From contig CAAGRN010000235.1 of NCBI GenBank assembly GCA_900772715.1, positions 1 through 11,253 of the forward strand: a stretch of 11,253 nucleotides of DNA, in the 5' to 3' direction. Positions within the stretch are counted from its first letter, which is position 1. Each line of letters begins with the position of its first letter. The notes under the pieces were generated by a model. That model had not been told where the DNA came from. It ran no database searches and saw only the letters and a program-made list of their open reading frames with translations. Both the position numbers and the translations under genes were made by a program. This document shows positions 5,806 through 11,253 of the stretch, one piece after another. Source of the stretch: an uncultured Subdoligranulum sp. Lineage in GTDB: Bacteria; Bacillota_A; Clostridia; Oscillospirales; Ruminococcaceae.

Positions 5806-5940
5806 TGTAGGGGCGACCATTGGTCGCCCGGCAATTTGGCGCAGTATCGCGTTTTCCGGGGCGGTTTTCTTACAAGGCAAACGGGCGCGGGCGAGCAATG
5901 CTCGCCCCTACAAACCCGGCGGAAAAACGCAACCGTCCCA
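5806..5940. repeat. Palindrome-tipped repeat element, copy 2
   Basis: The core (5806-5912, 107 bases) has 11-base inverted ends TGTAGGGGCGA / TCGCCCCTACA. Each end holds a near-perfect palindrome with one central base: GGGCGACCATTGGTCGCCC (5811-5829) and GGGCGAGCAATGCTCGCCC (5889-5907). The next bases (CTACAAACCCGGCGGAAA onward) match those after copy 1 at 161-193. No target-site duplication is clear and no transposase is encoded. I saw no promoter inside it for carA. Confidence 0.85.
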
Positions 5941-5959
5941 TTGCGTTTATGGACAATCC

Positions 5960-5976
5960 GCAGCGCAAGGCGCTGC
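5960..5976. repeat. Hairpin of the composite repeat (right)
   Basis: Seven-bp stem GCAGCGC / GCGCTGC with a 3-base loop (AAG). It is followed by CACCTTATCT and then the 7-base tract, the same order as hairpin, CACCGAATCT and tract at 219-281. Confidence 0.65.
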
Positions 5977-5983
5977 ACCTTAT

Positions 5984-6025
5984 CTGCACTCTGCACTCTG
6001 CACTCTAAACTCTTCACTCTAAACA
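5984..6025. repeat. 7-base tandem tract before carA
   Basis: Six heptads: CTGCACT three times, then CTAAACT, CTTCACT and CTAAACA. It ends just before the carA ribosome site. It is inverted relative to the tract after pyrE; AAGAGTT there can pair with AACTCTT here, so in RNA the two tracts could close a large stem around the element. Confidence 0.8.
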
Positions 6026-6044
6026 CAACAGGTAGGAGATAACT

Positions 6045-7184
6045 ATGCAGTCATATCTGATTTTGGCAAACGGTCAGGTGTTCCGCGGGCAAAGCATCGG
6101 CTGCCCCGGTACCACCATCGGTGAGGTCGTGTTTGCCACCGGTATGGTCGGTTTTGAAGAAACGCTGACCGACCCCAGCTATTACGGTCAAATCATCACC
6201 CAGACCTACCCGCTGATCGGCAACTACGGTATGAATTCCGAGGACGTCGAAAGCGGCAAGATCTGGGCAAAGGGCTACATTGTGCGCGAAGCGTGCAAGA
6301 CCCCCTCCAACTTCCGCAGCGAGGAAACGCTGGATGCCTTCTTAAAAAAGAACGGCATCATCGGCATTGAGGGCGTTGACACCCGCAGCCTGACCCGTAC
6401 CCTGCGCGAAAGCGGCGTTATGAACGGTGCCATCACCACCGAGTTCGACCCCGATGCCGAGCCGGAGAAAAAGGCAGCCCTGATGCCCGCCATCACCGCC
6501 TACGCCGTCACCGAGGCTGTGGCGACGGTGACCTGCACTGCACCTAAGACCTTTGAGCCGACCACCAACGTCATTGACGGGCGCGAAGTCGAAACCCCGC
6601 TGCACGTCGCGCTGCTGGATCTCGGCTGCAAAAATAACATCGTGCGCTGCCTGCAAAAGCGCGGCTGCCGCGTCACGGTGCTGCCCGGCACCGCCACCGC
6701 CGCCGAGCTGGCAGCCCTCAACCCCGACGGGCTGATGCTCTCCAACGGTCCCGGCGACCCGGCAGAAAACGTCGGCATCATCGCCAACATCAAGGAGATG
6801 CTGGACACCGGCATCCCCACCTTCGGCATCTGCTTAGGCCATCAGCTCACCGCGCTGGCCGCCGGCGCCAAGACCTGCAAGCTCAAATACGGGCATCGCG
6901 GCGCCAACCAGCCCGTCACCAGCCCTGCCAAGCAGCGCACCTTTATCACCAGCCAGAACCACGGCTATGCCGTTATGGCGGACACCCTGCCCGAAACCGT
7001 CGGCAAGATGAGCTATTTCAACGCCAACGACGGCACCTGCGAGGGCATGGATTATTTCAAGTGGAACTGCTTTACCGTGCAGTTCCACCCCGAGGCCAAC
7101 GGCGGTCCCAAGGATACCGAGTTCCTGTTTGACGAGTTCGTCAAGCGTATGCTCGCAGCAAAAGGAGTGATCAACGATGCCTAA
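6045..7184 (+). CDS. carA: Carbamoyl-phosphate synthase, small (glutaminase) subunit
   Basis: Hydrolyses glutamine and channels ammonia to CarB for carbamoyl phosphate, the first pathway intermediate and also an arginine precursor. The 379-residue length is normal. The N-terminal CarA-specific domain is about 1-180, followed by a class I glutamine amidotransferase domain (about 187-370). The triad is visible: Cys263 in GICLGHQ, and His348 and Glu350 in QFHPE. NGPGDP (234-239) and SQNHGYAV (303-310) are the family's other motifs. AGGAG (6034-6038) six bases upstream fixes the ATG. It overlaps carB by 8 bases. A 325-base repeat-filled gap separates it from pyrE, and no convincing promoter was found there. 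Confidence 0.97.
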   Translation: MQSYLILANGQVFRGQSIGCPGTTIGEVVFATGMVGFEETLTDPSYYGQIITQTYPLIGNYGMNSEDVESGKIWAKGYIVREACKTPSNFRSEETLDAFLKKNGIIGIEGVDTRSLTRTLRESGVMNGAITTEFDPDAEPEKKAALMPAITAYAVTEAVATVTCTAPKTFEPTTNVIDGREVETPLHVALLDLGCKNNIVRCLQKRGCRVTVLPGTATAAELAALNPDGLMLSNGPGDPAENVGIIANIKEMLDTGIPTFGICLGHQLTALAAGAKTCKLKYGHRGANQPVTSPAKQRTFITSQNHGYAVMADTLPETVGKMSYFNANDGTCEGMDYFKWNCFTVQFHPEANGGPKDTEFLFDEFVKRMLAAKGVINDA

Positions 7185-10100
7185 AGACCCGCGTATCAAA
7201 AAGGTGCTGGTGATCGGTTCCGGTCCCATCATCATCGGACAGGCAGCCGAGTTTGACTACTCCGGCACGCAGGCCTGCCGCGCATTGAAATCCGAGGGTG
7301 TGGAAACGGTTCTCGTCAACTCCAACCCCGCTACCATTATGACCGACCCCGACATTGCCGACCACGTCTACATCGAGCCGCTGACGGCGGAAGTCGTCGA
7401 GCGCATTATCGAAAAAGAAAAGCCCGATGCCATCCTGCCCAACCTCGGCGGTCAGACCGGCTTGAACCTCTCGATGGAGCTGGCGCGCAGCGGCTTTTTG
7501 GATCGCAGCGGCGTGCGCCTGCTGGCGTGCAAGCCCGACACCATTGACCGTGCCGAGGATCGCCAGCTCTTCAAGGACACGATGGAAAAGCTGCACCAGC
7601 CCATCATCCCCTCCAAGGTCGTGGAAGATCTGGACGATGCGCTGAACTTTGCCGAGGTCATCGGCTACCCCGTTATCGTGCGCCCCGCCTTCACCATGGG
7701 CGGCACCGGCGGCGGCATCTGCGAGGATCGCGACAAGCTGCACGAGATCGCCACCAACGGTCTGCGGCTTTCCCCCATCCACCAGATTTTGGTGGAAAAG
7801 TGCATCTCCGGCTGGAAGGAAATTGAATACGAGGTCATGCGCGACTCCAAGGGCAACGTCATCACCGTCTGCAATATGGAAAACCTGGACCCCGTCGGCA
7901 TCCACACCGGCGACTCCATCGTCGTGGCGCCCAGCCAGACCCTGTCCGATAAAGAGTACCAGATGCTGCGCACCGCCGCGCTGGATATCATCACCGAGCT
8001 GGGCATCGAGGGCGGCTGCAACTGCCAGTTTGCCTTAAAGCCCGACTCCTTCGAGTACGCGGTCATCGAGGTCAACCCCCGTGTGTCGCGTTCCTCCGCG
8101 CTGGCGTCCAAGGCGACCGGCTATCCCATCGCCAAGGTCGCCACCAAGATCGCCCTCGGCTACACGCTGGACGAGATCACCAACGATGTCACCGGCGAAA
8201 CCTGCGCCTGCTTTGAGCCTGCGCTGGACTACGTCGTTGTAAAATACCCCAAATGGCCGTTTGACAAGTTCGTCTACGCCGACAAGTCGCTGGGTACCCA
8301 GATGATGGCGACCGGCGAGGTCATGGCGATCGGCAACAGCTTTGAACACGCCATGATGAAGGCGGTTTCCTCCACCGAGCTGGGTCTGGACACGATGACC
8401 CTGCCCGATTTTGAAAAGCTCTCCACCGAGGAGATCATTGAGCATCTGCACGTTCAGGACTCCGAGCGCGCCTTCTGCGTGTACGAAGCCCTCAAGCGCG
8501 GCGTGCCGCACGACACCATCTATGACATTACCAAGATCGACTGGTGGTTCCTGGACAAGCTGCAGCACCTCGCCGATATGGAAATGGCGCTGCAAAACGG
8601 CGCCCTGACCGAGGAAAAGTACCTCGCCGCCAAAAAGCTGGGCTTTTTGGACAAGACCATCCGGCGCCTGTCCGGCGCCGAAACGCTGCCCGCCCACCCC
8701 GGCGCGGCTTTCAAGATGGTCGATACCTGCGCCGCAGAATTTGCCGCTAAGACGCCGTATTTTTACTCCACCTGCGATGCCGACAACGAGGCGGCGCAGT
8801 TCATTGCCGAGCGCAGCGACCCCAACAAGAAAAAGGTGCTGGTATTCGGCTCCGGTCCCATCCGCATCGGTCAGGGCATCGAGTTTGACTATTGCTCTGT
8901 CCACGCGGTGTGGACGCTGAAAAAGCACGGCTGCGAGGCGGTGCTGGTCAACAACAACCCCGAAACCGTTTCCACCGACTTTGACACCGGCGACCGCCTG
9001 TACTTTGACCCGCTGAACCCCGAGAGCGTGGATCAGATCATCGCCACCGAAAAGCCCGACGGCTGCTTGGTGCAGTTCGGCGGTCAGACCGCCATCAAGC
9101 TGGCCAAGCATATGGACGACATCGGGCTGCCCATTCTGGGTACCCCGGCGGACGCTATCGACGAGGCGGAGGACCGCGAGCGCTTTGACGAGCTGCTGGA
9201 GCGCTGCGGCATTCCCCGCCCCGAGGGTCGCACCGTCTACACGCTGGAGGAAGCCCTGCAGGCAGCGCAGGAGGTCGGCTACCCCGTGCTGATGCGCCCG
9301 TCCTACGTTTTGGGCGGTCAGAATATGATCGTGGCGTACAACTCTGCCGACGTCACCGAGTATATGGGCGTTATCACCAAGCACGTGGATATGAGCCACC
9401 CCGTGCTGATGGACAAGTACATCCTCGGCACCGAGTGCGAGGTCGACGCCATCTGCGACGGCACCGATTACCTTGTACCCGGCATTATGCAGCAGGTCGA
9501 GCGCACCGGCGTACACTCCGGCGACTCCATCTGCGTCTACCCGCCGTACACCTTCAGCCAGAAGGTCATTGACACGCTGGTCGATTACACCGGGCGCTTT
9601 GCCCGCGAGCTGAAGGTCGTGGGTCTGGTCAACGTGCAGTACGCGGTGCAGAACGACCGCGTCTATGTCATTGAGGTCAACCCCCGTTCCTCCCGTACCG
9701 TGCCGTACATCTCCAAGGTCACCGGCGTGCCGATGGTCGATCTGGCGGTGCGCTGCACCCTGGGCGAAAAGCTCAAGGATATGGGCTACGGCACCGGGCT
9801 TTGGCGCAACGGGCAAAGCCCCTACACCGCCATCAAGGTGCCTGTGTACAGCTTCCTGAAGCTGCACGGCGTGGACACCATGCTGGGACCCGAGATGAAG
9901 TCCACCGGCGAGGTGCTGGGCATTGCGCCCAACTTCCACGAGGCGATGATGAAGGGTCTTGTAGCGGCCGGTTACCAGTTCAAGACGCCCGGTCCCGGCT
10001 CCTGCGTGATCATCTCGGTCAAGGACAGCGACAAGCCCGAGGCCGCCGAGCTGGCTTGGAAGCTGCACGACTACGGCTACAAGATCTACGGCACCCCCGG

Positions 10101-10416
10101 CACCGCGAAGTTCCTCAACGGTCAGATGGTGCCCTGCAGCGTTGTGCGCCAGATGAGCGAAGCACGCCCCAACGTGCTGGACCTGCTGGAAAGCGGCTTG
10201 GTGGATTACATTATTTCCACCAGCCCGCACGGACGCGACCCGCACCGTGATTCCGTCAAGTTCCGCCGCAAGGCGACCGAGCTGTCCATCCCGACCATCA
10301 CGGCGATGGACACCGCCCGCGTGCTGGTGGATGCCCTGCGCGGCGACCACGATATCAGCCAAATGGAGCTGGTGGACGTAGCTGCCCTGCACCGCGACGC
10401 CGCAGCCGGCAAATAA
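7177..10416 (+). CDS. carB: Carbamoyl-phosphate synthase, large subunit
   Basis: Uses bicarbonate, ammonia from CarA and two ATP to make carbamoyl phosphate. The 1079 residues are full length and show the duplicated layout. Synthetase half 1 starts at VLVIGSGPIIIGQ (about 10-22), with PAFTMGGTGGG (about 170-180) in its ATP-grasp fold. An oligomerisation region spans about 400-550. Half 2 starts at VLVFGSGPIRIGQ (about 554) with RPSYVLGGQN (about 707-716). An MGS-like allosteric domain follows from about 940. TPGTA (973-977) lies at the place where the E. coli protein binds UMP phosphate, so UMP inhibition is plausible but inferred. AGGAG (7163-7167) sits nine bases before the ATG, inside the end of carA. 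The gene closes the cluster and a strong terminator follows. Confidence 0.98.
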   Translation: MPKDPRIKKVLVIGSGPIIIGQAAEFDYSGTQACRALKSEGVETVLVNSNPATIMTDPDIADHVYIEPLTAEVVERIIEKEKPDAILPNLGGQTGLNLSMELARSGFLDRSGVRLLACKPDTIDRAEDRQLFKDTMEKLHQPIIPSKVVEDLDDALNFAEVIGYPVIVRPAFTMGGTGGGICEDRDKLHEIATNGLRLSPIHQILVEKCISGWKEIEYEVMRDSKGNVITVCNMENLDPVGIHTGDSIVVAPSQTLSDKEYQMLRTAALDIITELGIEGGCNCQFALKPDSFEYAVIEVNPRVSRSSALASKATGYPIAKVATKIALGYTLDEITNDVTGETCACFEPALDYVVVKYPKWPFDKFVYADKSLGTQMMATGEVMAIGNSFEHAMMKAVSSTELGLDTMTLPDFEKLSTEEIIEHLHVQDSERAFCVYEALKRGVPHDTIYDITKIDWWFLDKLQHLADMEMALQNGALTEEKYLAAKKLGFLDKTIRRLSGAETLPAHPGAAFKMVDTCAAEFAAKTPYFYSTCDADNEAAQFIAERSDPNKKKVLVFGSGPIRIGQGIEFDYCSVHAVWTLKKHGCEAVLVNNNPETVSTDFDTGDRLYFDPLNPESVDQIIATEKPDGCLVQFGGQTAIKLAKHMDDIGLPILGTPADAIDEAEDRERFDELLERCGIPRPEGRTVYTLEEALQAAQEVGYPVLMRPSYVLGGQNMIVAYNSADVTEYMGVITKHVDMSHPVLMDKYILGTECEVDAICDGTDYLVPGIMQQVERTGVHSGDSICVYPPYTFSQKVIDTLVDYTGRFARELKVVGLVNVQYAVQNDRVYVIEVNPRSSRTVPYISKVTGVPMVDLAVRCTLGEKLKDMGYGTGLWRNGQSPYTAIKVPVYSFLKLHGVDTMLGPEMKSTGEVLGIAPNFHEAMMKGLVAAGYQFKTPGPGSCVIISVKDSDKPEAAELAWKLHDYGYKIYGTPGTAKFLNGQMVPCSVVRQMSEARPNVLDLLESGLVDYIISTSPHGRDPHRDSVKFRRKATELSIPTITAMDTARVLVDALRGDHDISQMELVDVAALHRDAAAGK

Positions 10417-10428
10417 ACACAGCCCCGT

Positions 10429-10456
10429 ACCCGCGCCCGCAAGGGTGCGGGTTTTT
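10429..10456 (+). terminator. Terminator of the pyr-car cluster
   Basis: Ten-bp stem (5' arm 10429-10438, 3' arm 10443-10452, one G-T wobble) with a GCAA tetraloop, then four more T. It begins 13 bases after the carB stop. Confidence 0.9.
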
Positions 10457-10482
10457 GCGGCAAAAAAGCACGATGTATCGGT

Positions 10483-10496
10483 TTGAAATATTTCAA
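10483..10496. promoter_or_regulatory. Palindrome upstream of the HU promoter
   Basis: Perfect 14-base palindrome TTGAAATATTTCAA, about 85 bases upstream of the HU -35 box in an AT-rich stretch. It could be a regulator site, or simply AT-rich chance. Otherwise I see no gene between 10457 and 10580. Confidence 0.35.
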
Positions 10497-10580
10497 TCCA
10501 CCAAGTGACGAAATTTTCAACAAAATTTACCATGTTTTTTATGGCTTTTGCCGATTTTGTGTGGAATTGGTAAAAAACGC

Positions 10581-10609
10581 TTGATTCTGCGCACAATTTT
10601 CTCTATAAT
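10581..10609 (+). promoter_or_regulatory. HU gene promoter
   Basis: -35 TTGATT (10581-10586), 17-base spacer, -10 TATAAT (10604-10609). The start should fall near 10616, leaving a leader of about 50 bases with AGGGAG (10648-10653) eleven bases before the ATG. The strong -10 suits an abundant nucleoid protein. Confidence 0.85.
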
Positions 10610-10664
10610 ATGGAACGTAACAATTCTGGGCAATATGCCTAAGTGATAGGGAGTTAATGATATT

Positions 10665-10940
10665 ATGACCAGATCTCAGCTGATTACCAAAGTGGCAAAC
10701 GAAACCAATCTCTCCTGCAGCGAAGTGGAAAAAGTTATGGACGGCATCTTCGGCACCATCGGTGATGTGCTGAAGAGCGGTGACAAGGTCACCATCGCCG
10801 GTTTCGGTCGCTTTGAAATGCGTGAGCGCCAGACCAAGAACTTCACCAACCCCAAGACCAAGGTCACCAGCAAGCTGGAGCCTACCGCCATCCCCGGCTT
10901 CAAGGCCAGCGGTCGTCTGAAGGACAAGGTTGCCAAGTAA
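10665..10940 (+). CDS. hup: HU family DNA-binding protein
   Basis: Small basic nucleoid protein that bends and compacts DNA as a dimer. The 91 residues have the full HU layout: two N-terminal dimerisation helices (about 3-37), the signature GFGRFEMRERQ (46-56), the beta arm with NPKT (62-65, Pro63 being the intercalating proline) and the closing PGFKASGRLKDKV (77-89). The arm is slightly unusual in having FTNPKTKV where many HUs have RNPQTGE. It has its own promoter and terminator and so is a separate unit from the pyr-car cluster. IHF is less likely, since Clostridia generally carry HU-type proteins. Confidence 0.95.
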   Translation: MTRSQLITKVANETNLSCSEVEKVMDGIFGTIGDVLKSGDKVTIAGFGRFEMRERQTKNFTNPKTKVTSKLEPTAIPGFKASGRLKDKVAK

Positions 10941-10959
10941 TCACAAGACCGAAGTTGTT

Positions 10960-11000
10960 AAGGGTCTTTCCCCGCAGGGGAAAGACCCTTTTAGTTTTTT
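10960..11000 (+). terminator. Terminator of the HU gene
   Basis: Perfect 14-bp stem (10960-10973 with 10977-10990) and a 3-base loop, followed by TTAG and six T. It lies 19 bases past the HU stop. Confidence 0.93.
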
Positions 11001-11012
11001 GTATTTATGCAC

Positions 11013-11047
11013 AAAAAAACGGTGCGCCCGCCCAGCGGACACACCGT
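11013..11047 (-). terminator. Minus-strand terminator of a leftward transcript
   Basis: Read on the minus strand, arms ACGGTGTGTCCGC and GCGGGCGCACCGT give 13 continuous pairs with two G-T wobbles and loop TGG, then a T-run. On the plus strand the two wobbles become C-A mismatches, so the minus reading is the structured one. It should end a gene beyond the right edge of the window. Confidence 0.75.
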
Positions 11048-11253
11048 TTTTGAATTTTTAAATTTGTACGCTGCCCGTGCAGCGCCAACGTGAATTTTGC
11101 TTATATGCGCAGGCACCCGAAAAAATCCAGAAAGGCGCAGAGAGAATCAAGAAGGCGGAAAGGAGCTCGCTCCACTCCGTTTCGCTCGCCCCCTCGTGCC
11201 ACTCCAAGTCAAATCCAAGAAATTTCCAAGGCTACACAAAGCAAAATCAACGC
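11048..11253. other. No gene recognised at the right edge
   Basis: These 206 bases show no ORF with a ribosome site, no tRNA T-loop signature and no repeat shared with the rest of the window. There is a 6-bp hairpin CGCTGC / GCAGCG near 11070-11085 and a purine/pyrimidine-biased stretch at about 11150-11200. A minus-strand frame is open from the edge to about 11149, but its translation is low-complexity and I do not call it. It is most likely the downstream flank of a leftward gene. Confidence 0.5.

Noticed and set aside
5729..6025. CRISPR array in the 7-base tracts
   Set aside because: Repeat units are 7 bases with no spacers, and no cas genes are nearby.
5767..6042. ORFs within the pyrE-carA spacer on both strands
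   Set aside because: They translate the composite repeat, including both palindromes, and lack ribosome sites; the repeat explains the sequence better.
8035..10596. Long minus-strand ORF (853 codons) opposite carB
   Set aside because: It is the antisense of a full-length, motif-complete carB. Long antisense frames are common opposite GC-rich codon use, and the translation is rich in G, V, H and A with no domain.
11149..11253. Minus-strand open frame entering from the right edge
   Set aside because: The translation is low-complexity with no recognisable motif, and codon use is unlike the neighbouring genes. About 100 open bases is weak evidence for a gene end.

Overview
The window holds a nearly complete de novo UMP (pyrimidine) biosynthesis cluster. 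All enzymes are read directly from their motifs: pyrC, pyrF, pyrK, pyrD, pyrE, carA and carB, rightward from 1302 to 10416. A divergent serine acetyltransferase gene (cysE, minus strand, 295-948) lies to the left and a histone-like HU gene (10665-10940) to the right. Several traits suggest a Gram-positive Clostridia, most likely the Oscillospiraceae/Ruminococcaceae (Faecalibacterium, Gemmiger or Subdoligranulum type): the NAD-linked class 1B PyrD with its PyrK partner, strong GGAGG ribosome sites, GC-rich coding DNA between AT-rich control regions, and dispersed palindromic repeats. The taxon is inference; no marker gene is present.

Region by region. 1-281: palindromic repeats, a minus-strand terminator for cysE, and a tract of 7-base repeats. 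295-948: cysE. 949-1301: divergent control region with a minus promoter for cysE and a plus promoter for the pyr operon. The plus promoter is followed by a 26-codon leader ORF that ends exactly at the base of a perfect 11-bp intrinsic terminator just before pyrC. 1302-5049: pyrC-pyrF-pyrK-pyrD, tightly packed with overlaps. 5050-5122: an internal promoter with a palindrome over its -35 box. 5123-5719: pyrE. 5720-6044: a roughly 300-bp symmetrical composite repeat between pyrE and carA. 6045-10416: carA-carB, overlapping by 8 bases, then a terminator. 10457-10664: AT-rich HU promoter region. 10665-10940: HU and its terminator. 11013-11253: a minus-oriented terminator and no recognisable gene.

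How the genes work together: CarAB makes carbamoyl phosphate. Aspartate carbamoyltransferase (pyrB, not in this window) makes carbamoyl aspartate, PyrC closes the ring, PyrD/PyrK oxidise it to orotate, PyrE adds phosphoribose and PyrF decarboxylates to UMP.

The most interesting observation is the pyrC leader. It encodes a small peptide containing the residues N-R-G-A-F-F, which from memory also occur near the end of the E. coli PyrL (pyrBI leader) peptide. Its stop codon overlaps the terminator stem and U-rich runs lie upstream, which is the layout expected for UTP-sensing transcription-translation attenuation. The second is a composite repeat: 7-base tract, hairpin, palindrome-tipped core, hairpin, inverted 7-base tract. 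It is seen whole between pyrE and carA and as one half next to cysE, with nearly the same internal spacing.
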